Source: Pyxicephalus adspersus (Eukaryota > Chordata > Amphibia > Anura > Pyxicephalidae). From it: DNA of 64,000 bases. Every line of letters starts with the position of its first letter. Position 1 is the first letter of the stretch. Under the pieces are notes generated by a model, which was given only the letters and a program-made list of their open reading frames with translations, was not told the origin of the DNA and ran no database searches. Position numbers and translations under genes: made by a program. Below are positions 47,361 to 60,182 of this stretch, piece after piece. Location: positions 137,494,078 to 137,558,077 of the forward strand of contig NC_092861.1 in the NCBI RefSeq assembly GCF_032062135.1. Reading direction: 5' to 3'.

Positions 47361-47699
47361 TGGTGCTACTTAGGTAAATGGCTAGAATAAACTCAATTAT
47401 ATCATAACAGGGGTATATCTTATGTGGCTGTAGGGAGTTAGCTTGTACAGTATATACAATCACAACATATAGTAATGTGCGGCTTAATCTAATATCTGAT
47501 AATGCATTCTTGTGGGTTCCTGCCAGCTGAAGCCAGTTGCTCCCAAACTTTTACATGGACATATCAAATTGCAAAGGGTTACCTAATGGTAGAGCATCTG
47601 TACAGTCTTCCCTATATGTCAACATGCTTTCTCCTAAGGCGAGGAGTCAGCCACCAAATGCAAAAGTCAAGGTGACTTGATTCAACATGAAACAAAGCC

Positions 47700-48080
47700 A
47701 TCTGTACAAACTCCCCTCCGATGTATTCCTGCTATGTTGACAAGCTTATGTTTGCATTATTAATGTCTTTAATAATTCTTTTGTCAATGCACAAAGGAAC
47801 AACTGCGAGTTCTTTTATTTGTTGCTATAGTCTTAACAAACAATGACTATAACTGTGCATTATCCAACTTACTCACACAAAAACACACTTTTAGAGCCTG
47901 TAGATCATTCAAACAAAGAGCATATTTTTCAGCTTTTTAATCTTTGTATTGTTAGACATTTGTGTTAATGTAACCTCATTATTTAGTTAAAGAACAGATT
48001 CAGAGTTCAAAGATTTAGCGTGGCAGTCTTGGCTACGATTTCCTTTCCTCTCTAAAGTCATATAACCTGGGGAGTTTCAA
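47700..48080. promoter_or_regulatory. Candidate conserved non-coding element
   Basis: Unique sequence with TTTGCATTATTAATGTCTTT near 47751, TTAATAATTC, AACAAACAATG (SOX-type) near 47835 and GTAACCTCATTATTTAG. These are dense AT-rich homeodomain, POU and SOX-like sites without repeats. Inference only. Confidence 0.45.
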
Positions 48081-48719
48081 TAAAAAAGGGTGTTTGGCCT
48101 GGAAATAGGGCCTCACAATGTTGATAATAAATGAACTTGTGATGTTTTAAAAAGCAATGAAGTTCTATTGTACATGTGGCTACACATCAAGTCATGGAGA
48201 TGATTACTTGGGTATTGCAGCAAAATCCACAGTAATGTTGTCCCCACTCTATCCTGCTAAGATCAGGGCAGCAGAGTTACATTCTGCAATGGGTGAAATG
48301 TTTTCTTTTTCTTAATGCAACAGACGCAGGTTAACAAGTAAACAAGGTGACAAAACACACATATACTGAGGTGGTAGGTGAAGATGGGTCTTCCCAACTG
48401 AAAAAGAGCAGACAATTCCAAGGGTGAGGATTTCCATCCTGCCAAGAAAAGATTTAACCAGTCTCAAGTTTCTAAAGGTTAGCTACGGCCCTTCTCACAA
48501 AAGCTTGAAGAGATCTAGTTCCATATCTCACACTTAAAGATCTCCTCTCCAAATGTTTACCTGTCACAGACAGCAACAGATCCAGTGCAAGGCAAATGAA
48601 TACAGGCATGAAAGAAACATGATTTATTATGCTTCATCAATTACATTTTCATTATTGTTTTTCATTGGTGGAGTAAATGAGAATGAAGTGTCTATACCTG
48701 ATATTTATGGAGAGTGATA

Positions 48720-49790
48720 AACATTACAAAAAGGCCAAGTAAAGCGCAGGTACTCACCTGGTTCTTCATGACTTCACCAACCTTGGTTGCCCACTCAATA
48801 AGAAAAAACATCACAGGTGTAAATATCACCTCTCTGAGATCTCCTCAACACATACCAAAAACACCAACATATATGTACTACCGTTAATAACTTGGTAACA
48901 CATAGGGATATCAATCGTACAGACTATGTAGGTTTATAACAAGGTGGCATATGTACAGCTCTAGCCTAGCTCATTCTGGCTAATCCAATGAGTGGATGTC
49001 GATTCAGTGAGCGATTGGTATCCTTATCAACAATCAGAAGTCCCAAAACGCCACAGACATGAACAAGATTCTGCCATTCCAATCATTTTCTCTGGATAGA
49101 AAGTGTCCGGAATTCTGGTTGCTTGCACACAAAACATATACAATACCATCAATAGAAGTTTCCACTTGTAGCCTATTAGCAATTTAGACAAATAAAGTTT
49201 GGCTCTACTCTTAAAGCTTTAAGCTAAAGCTTAAACTATGACATTGGTTTATGGATTATCTAGATACCCCTTTACATAATTATCACCAACAAGTACAAGT
49301 ACCAGTTTGCCAATATTGGGCATTGATCATCCAATGTCTATGGCAACACTTCAATATATTACATAATTCCTTCCCCATATTTTATTACTTGCTATATCTA
49401 TTTTGTTACCATTTTCTTTACCCCTAACAGGGAACTAGGGGTATTTCAATGTGGATAATTTCTGTCCATTTCTGTTTTTGAGCACCTTAACATGATTATA
49501 TAATTATTTATGATTGTTTATACTGCATTGTTCCACTTGGTATGTTGGTTATTTGACATATTATACCATATTCATTTACCTCCGCCCCCCCTTTTTTCTT
49601 TTTTTTGGCTCCATGCACTGATTAGTGATTATCTTTTAAAGCATCTATCATCACAATCTCAATATTCCCCTGAGGAAGCCATCTTGGAGAAACGGGTCGG
49701 GCCTTGAGATAAGCAAATATACTTAAGATAGATATCCACTGTATTGCTAATATAAAGGTTTTTTCATTTGTTTTTTTTTAATTAAATATT
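48720..49790 (+). mobile_element. Amphibian repeat region ending with the GAAACGGGTCGGG motif
   Basis: CCCCTGAGGAAGCC at about 49668 is followed by GGAGAAACGGGTCGGGCC near 49686-49703, the second copy of the paired motif seen near 31057-31097. Upstream AGCGCAGGTACTCACCTGG near 48744 is also repeat-like. The extent is a guess. Confidence 0.35.
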
Positions 49791-49799
49791 TAGACTAGG

Positions 49800-51430
49800 A
49801 GTGCTATGTTGGAAATACCTGTTGGACTACCAAGTCTCTATACACAATATATACCCAAAGGTAACCCTATATATGCCGCAAAAGCCTACTTTTCCTTCTA
49901 TCTGTCCTTTTGTGAATACTTACAAACTTCCTAGGCTTGGCAGAAATGCTCATTTTCTTACACTACTTATCTTTAACAAGCCCATCCTGTTATCAGCCTT
50001 TTTGTCCAACATTTCAATAGTTTACATTATGGAAAACCCCTCTTATTACACAAAATTTTGAGTTGATTTAATTAATCATTTTTTCTTTCAAATTATTTTA
50101 AATATAAATTGTGTGAATGAAACCATTAGAAGTCACCCAGTAATATGTGTTTTACAGAACACTGGGTATCATACCTAAATATGTAAGAAACAAAAAGAGT
50201 TTTTATTGCCTGAAAATACTTTTACTTTTCCCCTTGTTTCCAGTCCAATGTAAAAGAGAGAAAGATTTTAATGGCCTTTTTTTTTTTTAAAGTCGTTTGT
50301 AAACTAGGCCCATGTGGGCCATTCATAACTGAAGAGCAGAAACAGTTAAAAACAGTTTCTGGATCAATTTCAAGTAGCATGTGTTTTTACCATCACGTCA
50401 CTACTCGTCCTCTTTGGATAAACAATCATATCTTTATGTCAAGTTGATATGTGAGTACACACAAGTGTTATATATCTAGCACTTTGGCAGACAGCATAGG
50501 TAAGCCAGGTCAAATATTGTTGGCTGGAAACAGGTAGCTTAATCAGGCTGCCTCCTGGAAAGGTTCTTAATGCATTTGCGTCGCATTCAAGCATGTTGTA
50601 AATGGCATTGTTCACTTGGGACACAATTCAAAGGATAGTCTTCATGAAATTGATACACATTTCATTTCGTGGCCCAGTAGGGCGTTTCCTAATGCCAGGT
50701 CTTTTCAGTAGTGTTTACATTGGACTTAAATTTGGTCTTTTCATACATTCCACCTATTTGTAAAATAGGATTTATATCAGTATCAAGATCACTGTTTTGT
50801 CTGCAGAGCAGTACACTGTTCTACGGCTTATTTTTGATTCTAGTCAAGATGGCATGGATTCAGATTCAGTCCAAAGAAAGTTCCAAGTCATTTCATCCAC
50901 AGTCACCAAAGCTAGGAACAAGAACTTGAACAATTAGATTGCATGTTAATCCTTAAAGAGAACTTTGTTGCTGAGAAGCCCATGGTGGTCCACGGGGACC
51001 CCAACAGATATGGGGATGAAACAGCACCTGGACCTAAGGAAGACCATTCTTCCCATCACTACACTTAAATATAAATAAATGTTAAATAAACATAAAGATT
51101 CTGATTTGTTTAAGGGACATGGCATTGGATCAACTAATGCTTTTTCTAGCACTGGAAATTATGTGATTGGAAGCATTTAGTAGAGGTATGGAATATAAGT
51201 AAAAAAGATGGATATGCCTGCAGGAATGGCCATGTAGTACCAATAAAATAGGCATGCAAATAAATGGAGCAAAGTATATACTGTATGTATCAAAAGGACA
51301 CTCAGACTGGATTTTTGCTTTAGAATGCTCTATAGTTTATTAGCAGGTAATTTAGTACAAAGCACTGCTAAGCTAGGGCCCCACCAAAAAAATAAACATA
51401 AATAGGACATTCATCATGTAGAAGCCTTAA
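49800..51430. other. Intergenic DNA, no supported feature
   Basis: AT-rich unique sequence. No coding frame above 90 codons and no recognised element. Confidence 0.5.
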
Positions 51431-51439
51431 CACAGAACT

Positions 51440-52800
51440 TCAACTGCGTCTCTGTTTCTCACGTCCTACCCTCTCCTGGGTGACCTTGACTCTATAGCCT
51501 CCACCTGCCTCCAATTCCTGTGTGACCATGTTTCTGCACCCTAACATCCCCTGTGTGGCTGTAACACAGCAGTATCTCACCCCAACCCTTTCTCTGCAAC
51601 CTCTTACTACCTATACTTTCATGTTTAGATGTCTGGCTATGTCTCATTAGCCTCTCACACCATATTCTGCAGGGCAGTACATCTGAAGCCTCTCTCCACT
51701 GGTAGAGTCCCTACCACTCCCCAGTATGGCCGTCTTTCAGTTGCTCCTCAGTATGTATCTTATGTTGTATGGCCATGTCTCGCCCTTTACTCTTTCCAGT
51801 GTCTGTGCAGTCTTTCAGCCACTATGCTCTATTGTGTGGACATGTCTCTACAGACTCCTACCGTTCCCTGTAAAGCTAAATCTCTGCAGTGTGTCATCAC
51901 AATGTTTTCTATAATGGTTGAGCCTTCTGTAGCTTTTTACCCCTAACACTCCATAGTGTGGATGTATCTCTGCAGATTTTCACCCCCTAAGTGTCTTACT
52001 CTCTGCAGTCTCTCACCCTTTCCTATGTGGTTATGTCTTTGCAGTTGCTCGCTTGCAGTCGGTGGATTGACTCATATTTCTGGCACCAACGCAAAGTGAC
52101 CAATGACATGGTGCCAAGAGAGTTTATCTTGTTTCTCAAAAGAGTGTTCACTGACGTTACTGATCATGTTGATAGTGTGTAAGGACTGGAGTCATTCTTC
52201 CCAATAAATACCAATGTAATGGGCCTTTCCTTCCACTGTCATCCAATGCATGGAGATGCTACCATGTCTACCATTGTACTGAACATTTTCCCACTGACCA
52301 TCGGTGCATTCTTACCTCCAACTTAAGAGGGCCCTTTTTGTGCCTCAGAAATGTTGAGTTGAGGCCAAAATGCCAAGAAGTGCAGCCATAATCAATTTTA
52401 ACAAAAAGTAGGGTAAAACAAAGTTGAGAAAAGCTTCATCACCCTCTTCTATATAACAATATCCCGGCAGTCCCTCACCTCCTAGCATGTCCTGTGCAGC
52501 TGTTTGTTACTCCTTACCTTATCACATGTGTCTCCATAGCTTCTGGACCACTACCCTCTCCTGTGTGGCGGTGTACCTAAAGCCTCTCATGCCTTAGCCT
52601 CTTCTATGTGGCTGTTTGTGCAGCCTCTTCCCCCCTACCCACTCCTGTGTTGCTGTGTCTCTGCAATCTTTCACTCCTTATTCTATTCTGTATAACTGTG
52701 TCACTGCAATCTTTAACCCCCTACCCACCTCTGTGATGCTGTTCCTAAGCAGCATCCTCCCCTTACTATCTTTTATATTCTTCATAGTCTGTGTCACCAT
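51440..52800. repeat. Decayed CT-rich minisatellite, unit about 45 bp, with an internal insertion
   Basis: The phrases CCTGTGTGGCTGTGTCTCTG, CAGCCTCTCACCCCCTACC and their variants alternate for about 620 bp (51440-52060) and again at 52460-52800. Between them about 390 bp (52070-52450) lacks the pattern and looks like an insertion. The unit carries a TCTCTGCAG string resembling a splice acceptor. Open frames here are periodic artefacts. Confidence 0.8.
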
Positions 52801-53149
52801 AAGAAAACTACAGGTGCTGTCATATATACAATTTTGCATTCAAAACTTTGTGGCGTTTATTTTTTCTTCACTATATATCAAGTACCTGTTATGCAGTTTG
52901 AGTGCAAGAGTGTTAGGACACCTGGCCCACCAATTAGCTTTTGGCCAGAAATCCATTAGTTAGTAAAACATTGATAAAGTAGACAATCCTGATGCTTGTG
53001 CCTTTAAAAATGAGTCAGCATTGGTAGCTATTATGGTTCTAAGTTGAAGTATTGGCATTTACATTTTAAATTTCAAATAATACCACTAACATATAAAGAG
53101 CTACTTTGATGTGAAAAGATTATCAAAGTTCAGGTAGTTGGCATTAAAA

Positions 53150-53640
53150 TGCAAGATAGGCAGCACTAAATTCCCGAGAATAAAATAAAATTTGCAGAAC
53201 GCACAGTTAGGTTGGCGATAGTTTGTATTTTTACAGCCTTGTAATTAGAACATTTTAACTAATTTGTTTGCATTTTGCATGAGCAAGTTAGTCTTTTGGA
53301 TTGACTTAACATAATTGCAGCATTTTCTGCCAAATACAAATTACCCTTTCTAGTTTAAACTGGAGGGAAAAGTAAATATTTAATAGACATCAATATCATT
53401 GCAGCATTTTGACATTTTATTTTTGGGATTTTACAATGGTAAAATACATTTTAATATTGTTTAAAACAAAAGAAGCATCGAGGCGCAAAAAACAAATCAT
53501 TGAAGTCTGTTTTTCAGTATATTCAAATTCACCATGACAAGCTAATGAGAATTTTATAGGTCATATTTTAATTTAGCTATTTTAAAGATTCTGTTTGCAA
53601 AAGTACTATTGCAAATGGAAAGTTGAAAAAAAAAAGTTGA
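53150..53640. promoter_or_regulatory. Candidate conserved non-coding element
   Basis: Unique AT-rich block with CCTTGTAATTAGAAC, TTGCATTTTGCATGAGC (octamer-like) near 53270, AAATTACCC and AAGCTAATGAGAAT near 53540. No repeat signs. Inference from composition and motifs. Confidence 0.4.
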
Positions 53641-53667
53641 AATGTAACTATGGGAAAAAAATTACTT

Positions 53668-53745
53668 ATAATATAATATAATATATATAATATAATATAT
53701 ATATAATATATATATATAATATATATATAATATATATAATATAAG
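53668..53745. repeat. (TA)n/(TAATA)n microsatellite
   Basis: TATAATATAA-type repeats over about 75 bp. Confidence 0.95.
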
Positions 53746-53869
53746 TTTCTGTGAATAACACACTACTCTAAAATCCTGCCCCACTAGACAACCCTTGATA
53801 AAATATAATGCTTAAAAAAAAATAATTTTAAATACAAAATAACTGGTCACAGTTATTGTGTACTCCCCC

Positions 53870-54345
53870 AGTCTACTTACAGTGGACCTAAACTACATTT
53901 TTTTAGTTTTTAGTAGACAACCCTTTTATGCATGGTAAAAATTATCTTTTTTTTGGGGGGGAAGGGGGGATTTAAAACCCCTCCTGAGATACACACTTCA
54001 TGTATCCCTGTAGGCTTCTGGCTGCTCCGACTGCGCATGTCTGATCTTGGACATATGCAAAAGGAGCTTTTCCTTCAATGGAGAAATAAAAATGGCAATC
54101 TCACACATGTACAGTCAGATCGGCACTCTTGTTTTCCCCATCCAGGGTATGTCACCCAATCTCGTGTCTGCACAGTGTGAGATTGGGTGACGTAGGCAGA
54201 AAGCGGAAGAAGGTGAAAGAAGATGGCGCCGCCCAGTGCTTCCTCCGTGCCAGGATAATAGAACCTGATCCAGGAAACCTCCAAAAGGATTGAGGGATCT
54301 GCAAAAATAAAGATGAGTGTTTTTTATTTACTTCTGCTTTAAAGT
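53870..54345 (+). mobile_element. YY1-motif repeat family, copy 2
   Basis: Same order as copy 1: CTGCGCATGTCTGA near 54030, a perfect 13-bp inverted repeat GTCACCCAATCTC / GAGATTGGGTGAC at 54151-54163 and 54179-54191 around a CTGCACAGT loop, then AAGATGGCGCC at 54220-54230 (one change in the core) and GGAAACCTCC. The 5' splice site of copy 1 is lost here. Confidence 0.8.
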
Positions 54346-55055
54346 GAAACTATACTCTATAAACTTACCTGCCATTTCTGGCAAGTAAAAATAGAATAGT
54401 ATTGTCAGCAATAAATGTAATCTTAAAAGTAGAATGATGTCACTTAGTCCCTATTCCATCCCTCCCCAGTTCCAATGTAGCTGAATTTGAAGACTTGAGC
54501 AGTGAATGCCAGGATAGTTTGGTGTACAAGTGTATAAGTTATTATTTAGTTTGGGTGCTTATAGAATAGGGAGCGTTCTTACCCCCTACAATTATTAGTT
54601 AATGGGAACTATGCTCTGTATGCTGCAGAACCCTTCTATGTTGGCATAGTAATCTGACCAGCATGCATGTAGGTTGATGGTTCTTTCTGACAGGACCCAG
54701 CGGGTAGACCCCTGATCTGGGCAAAGCACCTGTCTCAAAGAGGTTACTCCCAAACATTGGTTATCTTCTAAGCACATAGAAATGAACAAACCCATCAGTA
54801 ATTGGCTGCAAAAGTGAAACATACATAATTTGACTTCTGGAACCTTCAACAGAAGCAAACAGAAGCAGTCCGTACCCCGAGGATCTGAAAAGATAGAACA
54901 ATTGCTCAGCTGGCTACAGCCCAGCTGCTAAAACAAACCCAGCACAAACTCTATTAGGGATTCTTCAGCAGAAGGCTGATAGTGAGGAGCCCTACAAGCC
55001 TGTGACCCACTTTCCTATACCATACCAGGGACCATATTTTGCTTTAACGTAATAT
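54346..55055. other. Intergenic DNA, no supported feature
   Basis: Starts with TAAAGTGAAACTATACTC, a phrase like the outer ends of the neighbouring repeat family, but no complete element can be drawn. Confidence 0.4.
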
Positions 55056-55059
55056 AGTC

Positions 55060-55215
55060 TCCCATATGCCTATGCAAGGGAGTTACTTCATCCAGGCTCA
55101 GCCAATCAAGATAGTCGAAGATCTAATCAGGGAGAAAAGGAGGAAGAAGATGGCGGTGCCCATGACTTGGCATGAGCAGGTAAGTATACAAAGGGATTAG
55201 TTCTGCTTTAAGGGG
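55060..55215 (+). mobile_element. YY1-motif repeat family, partial copy
   Basis: AAGATGGCGGT lies at 55147-55157, then GAGCAGGTAAGTATAC with the splice GT at 55180-55181, then TTCTGCTTTAAGGGG. Only the 3' part of the family is present. Confidence 0.65.
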
Positions 55216-55741
55216 CACAGGTTCTTCTTCACTTCCACCAAAACTAATCTGGCAGTTTGTTGGTGGGCTCATTGTAGATTCTGGAAACACCTTTTTTAAA
55301 ATAGAGGACAATAAAATAAATTATTCAACCCTCCCAAGGAAATGAGAATAAGGGCACTTTGAGCTGGCTATAACTACATGCAGATGTAGAAGAAGAGATT
55401 TCCAGGAAGAGAGACATTTCCTGCTCCAGCTAACCCAAGTTTTTTTTTTAAAACTAGCTCCTTCAATAATGCGTTGGGCCTGCTGACCTTCACTTTACTG
55501 TCATCACCTACTTCCAGGACATTGGAAGGCCTTAGGTTACCATGGTAACTGAATGCCTAAACTCAACGCAGGCCTTTACATTCAGGCTATGCTAACAATC
55601 AAAAATCAGGAGAACATTCCAGTGACAACCACAGCTCCCTCAATAAATTCATTGGCACCAACAGAAAGAAAGTGTGCTATTAGTAAGATTTTCAGGTAAA
55701 AGTAAATGCAAAAATGCTATAAAAAAGAAAACAATGCAGCT

Positions 55742-56010
55742 TTATTATTATCATCCAGTATTTATATAGCGCCAACATATTGCGCAGCGCTGTACAAAGT
55801 CCATAGTCATGTCACTAGCTGTTCCTCAAAGAGGCTCACAATCCAATGTCCCTATTATAGTCATATGTCTTTGTTACAGTCTAAGGCCAATTAACCTAAC
55901 TGCATGTTTTTGAAATGTGGGAGGAAACCAGAGCACCCAAAGGAAACCCATGCAAACTCCATGCAGATTGTGACCTGGCTGGGATTCTAACCTGGGACCT
56001 AGCGGTGTAA
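55742..56010 (-). mobile_element. tRNA-derived SINE, minus orientation
   Basis: Reverse complement of the family at 27660 and 36283: ATTTATATAGCGCCAACATA at the left, CCAATTAACCTAACTGCATG in the middle, and a B-box complement GGATTCTAACC near 55983. It lies right beside the large candidate conserved block. Confidence 0.8.
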
Positions 56011-56029
56011 AGTCCTGTTCATGGAAATA

Positions 56030-57640
56030 AGACACAGCTGGTATCTATAAATGTAGAACACAAAAGGAAGATTCAGGTTTTGCGGATACTTTTTAATAAA
56101 TCAATCCATTTTTCGAGCTATTTTGATATTTCAGTCCCCCATTTTCTTAAATTACCAGAACATTTCCCATACCTGGTAAAAGCTGGAGCCCAATAAACCA
56201 CCAGGCTCTTTTGCATTTAGAAAGGTGCGAACACTCCCAAACGTCCCCTTTGTCCTTCAAAAGCCATCTAATTCCTACCTATTGCTGTGTCCGAATTAAT
56301 ATTCCGCAGTACATGTAAATAAAACAGTGGCATTTTTTCCCTCTTCCTTTCCAACAAGCTCTACAATTATCATGTTAAAATGCAAAAGACTCTTCAGAGC
56401 TTCATCCCGGTAATGATTTTATTTTACATATTGATAATAACGCCAAACCAAGGGACATTTCACTTCCTGAATACGATTACCATTTTAAAATTGTATTCAT
56501 AGAAAACATATATTCTTCTCTAAATTAAACAAGGAGCTCCGATAACTTACATCCACATACTAATGAATCTCATTTGCTACTTTGCAATTCCCCGGAGTTA
56601 TCTGTGTCATGCAGCACTCGTTGCAGAAGTCGTGCTTGTCCTGGGAAAAGACATCGAGGGTGTTTGTTGAAAAAAAAAAAAAGTGCCCGTAGCTAGCAGG
56701 CAAAGGTAAAGAGAAGCGCATGAAATATTCATCACCGTTATACTTCAAGTTGCCTGGATATTTTAATTCCAATAGGAAGAACCCTATGTCAGCTGGAACT
56801 ATAATTAAACTGATATGGCATTCAGAATTGCTTCAGAATCCCCAACCTTGTCATATAGTTCTTTTCCCCTCCATCTTTAAACTATATGAAAATCAATTAT
56901 CTCAACACACCAGCTGTAAGGCGAGTATGCCAACCACTTACTCCTGAAGTGAATAAATTATTTGAAATTCATTACTGATCTGAACGACTCTCCAAGACTT
57001 AAAGCACCAGTCCATTTACCCTCGCCAGATCCGAGCTGAATTTTAACAAGGATCGCTATCTGATACGAGGCCTCAAGTAGAACAACATGCAAACTAGTTG
57101 GCACTCGGGAGGCCGAGGGGATGGGGAGGGGTTTGATGCGATGGGATATGAAGTGCTGACTGACAAATGCCGTGAATTAATAGATCTTTACATTTAATGA
57201 CAAAATTGTTTGTGATTTGCCCCAGCATGACATAGCCAGAGTGAAAGGAAGACATTTGAGACTGAAAATACCATTTGTGTGTCAAGGATGTTAGCAAGCC
57301 AGACTGGTGATAGGCACCGGTGTCTACAGGATTTGAAACAGAGTTGATGCAATGTCATTTTGGCTCTACTGTAATCTGGTTATCTCTTGCCAAGACTTCA
57401 TGTACGATTAGTCAGTTTTTAGAGGACAGCCAACCTTATCAGCTACACTGGGTGACATTTCTGTCAAGTCGAGAAACGCGCTTGTGAAATTTAAGATGAG
57501 GTGTCACATCTTCATATCAAATCCCATTGTGCCACCACCTACCATTCTGAAGTCTCCTTCTAAAAACATTAATGAAAAGAAAAATGAAATTTACGCAAGA
57601 TTTGACCTTGAAATGTGCATTTCCCTTTTCTTTCTTTTTT
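56030..57640. promoter_or_regulatory. Large candidate conserved non-coding block
   Basis: About 1.6 kb of unique sequence with no microsatellite, transposon or tandem repeat apart from short homopolymers, in contrast to everything around it. CpG sites are retained (e.g. TCCGAATTAATATTCCG near 56289). Homeodomain and related sites include ATAATTAAACTG near 56800, AATCAATTATC near 56890, ACTAATGAATCTC near 56559, GTGAATTAATAG near 57172 and TCAGGTTTTG near 56074. Short open frames on both strands have no domain. It resembles clusters of vertebrate developmental enhancers; the true extent is inferred from where repeats stop. Confidence 0.5.
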
Positions 57641-57649
57641 TTTTTTCGG

Positions 57650-58938
57650 CTACTGAACAGCTTCCTGACTTCTGAACTGTTTCAACATGTATATGGGGCA
57701 TCATGATGAAAGATTTCTGTAATAGATGTATCACAGTTTCCTGTCATTTGAAGCAATCTTTCCATTCCTTTTTGCTTTATTGGATTGCTTTGAACGCTGT
57801 CGGTTTGAACTCTGCCATAAATGAGTGCAATTCAGTATTTCTCCATGAAAGGGCATAGGAGGCGTGAGAAAATGTAAATTAAAAACAATCTGTATATTCA
57901 AAGCTTAAAATAGAAATCTGATTTTTTTATTGTAAATATTCTATTAGACATATATATATATAAATGGTATATTTATGGTATATATTTACCATTTTGATGT
58001 ACAGTAATCTTGTTATCACTTACCAAGATAATATATATATATATATTTATCTATTACTAGCAATAAATCTTTAAAGCTGAACTCCGGCTTTACCTTCGGT
58101 CTTGCACAGTGGTGCAGGCTCTTCTCCTGCTGATTTCAGTGCAGCTCCTCAATGATGGATGATTCAGTGTCAGTGCTTGCATTATGATAGCATCATCAAC
58201 TGATAATGGAATCAAAGTACACCCTGAAGTCAAAATACATTTGAGAACCATGAAAGCCAATTGTGTGGTATTGTACCCCACATAGATATCTGTTTGATTA
58301 CAGAATGGTGATACAATTGGCTTACAACATATGAACATCTCTGGAGATGTAACCTGCCATCAGACTAAATGGCATGGTAATGGGCACTGGCTGATGGAAC
58401 CATGGGATGGATAAGAATTGCAGGTTCTTTAATTAAAGTGCTGTACATGTAAACCTATTTAATAAAATCTCACATAGGCTTTGGCATGGTAATGTAATTT
58501 TCAAAATTATATATATCTGCAGCTTCCAAAAAATCTGCTGTCTAGGACCTTGTTTAGGTATTGCTTTTATAGGTAACAACACGCTTCTGTCTACCATATA
58601 CATACCTGCGTTGTCACCACATCACACGCCTATGGAAGTAGCTGGCACCAGTGACTACTTATTTTTTAAATACCTGTATAATATATTGTTTTGTATGTAT
58701 ATATAGAATTCAGTTCCGGACTCACATTTTTAATTTTTTTTTTATCAAGCATATCATTAAAGAAAAAAATCAAGCAAAATAGACTACAAAAATAAACAGT
58801 CAAAAATGTGAAAACTGGCCCATTTATTTTGGTGTTCAAAAAAACAAAAACAAAACAAAAACCAATGGTTCTCAAATTCTAAATTACAAGATTAAAGAAG
58901 GTGTTTTTTTCAATATAACATATATGGGTGTGTATACA

Positions 58939-58994
<56 letters not shown>

Positions 58995-59510
58995 ATATTC
59001 TCCACATATGGGCACATGAATAACTAAATGAAATACAGAGGTTTGCTGCAAGTCCATTGCAAGAAAAAATGTTTTTTTGTTTAGACCAAAATAAAAAAAA
59101 ATATCTTGACAACTTTGAAGTTTGGAAAGGAATATACAACGTGGTCAATATTAGCAGACAAGAATAATAATAGTGATCACAAATACATATGCATGTTTCT
59201 AATCTCAAATATAAATGTATCATGGCCAACAGGGGACTGCAAAGCAGGACAGGTGTGGAGCTGTAGCAAAGAGACAACTTGCAAACAAAAGGAATTAAAG
59301 GGTTATCAGAAGAGTAGAAAGCAGACACCGAGCTTAGGATACAGAATAGAGAACAAGAGAGAAGGGCAAACAACCGGGGAGATTACAAGTGGGAGGAAAG
59401 AATCCAGATGATGTGACAAAAAACAAATGAGAATTAATGCTAAACATTCACTTGCAATTATCTCTCATATCTCTCTCCTTATTTTATTATTGATAGATGT
59501 TACAATCATG
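57650..59510. other. AT-rich intergenic DNA with small microsatellites
   Basis: TA tracts lie at about 57948-57962 and 58030-58047. AAAGCTGAACTCCGGCTTTA near 58072 looks like a repeat border. No gene. Confidence 0.5.
58938..58989. repeat. (TA)n microsatellite
   Basis: About 25 uninterrupted TA units followed by poly-A. Confidence 0.97.
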
Positions 59511-59515
59511 ATTAA

Positions 59516-60000
59516 AGCGAACCTGTCACCACATTTTTTACATTATATAATAAAAAAAATGTGGGTTTCTTTTTTAATTTTTTTTAATACTTTTTTTTTT
59601 AGTGGAAGGCCATCTACGCTTCTGTCCTTACTGCCACGATAGTAAGTATTGAATGGGAAACCCACAGCCTCCTGGGTATAGACATCACATATCCCAGGAG
59701 TCTGTGGGTTGCTCCTTCTGTACACGCCCGATCTCAGGCATCTCAGTGGCTTTCCTGGAATGTAAAAAATAAGTGTTGATCTCATGCATCTGCACATTTT
59801 TTTTTCTTCTACATTTTCAGGATGGAGCATCACTAGATCTTTTGCCTGCACAGTGCAAGATTGGGTGATGTAAGAGGAAGCTGGAAGAAGAGGAAGAAGA
59901 TGGCGGCATCCAGTCTGTGCTAGAATGAAGAAGGAAGAAAGAATGGTACTAGACCTATTGGACTTAGAGGAAACCATGGAGTTACACCTTGGTTTAAAGC
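59516..60000 (+). mobile_element. YY1-motif repeat family, copy 3
   Basis: GCGAACCTGTCACCAC at the left, a CTGCACAGTGCAAGATTGGG stem region near 59848, AAGATGGCGGC at 59897-59907, then GAGGAAACCATGG and a CTTGGTTTAAAGCAG end. Diverged from copies 1 and 2, with the splice site not retained. Confidence 0.75.
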
Positions 60001-60182
60001 AGTCTTTTGACTGAAGTATTCAATGTACTATCAATTCGTTTGATAATTGATCACAATAACAATTCATTTTACAATTTCGGAAAACACGACCATGTAGTAT
60101 TAGACATTCTTCCTAAAAATCAATCATACGTGGAATTGTTTTGAAATTTGATCAATTCAATGTTTTCTTGACTATCTAAATC

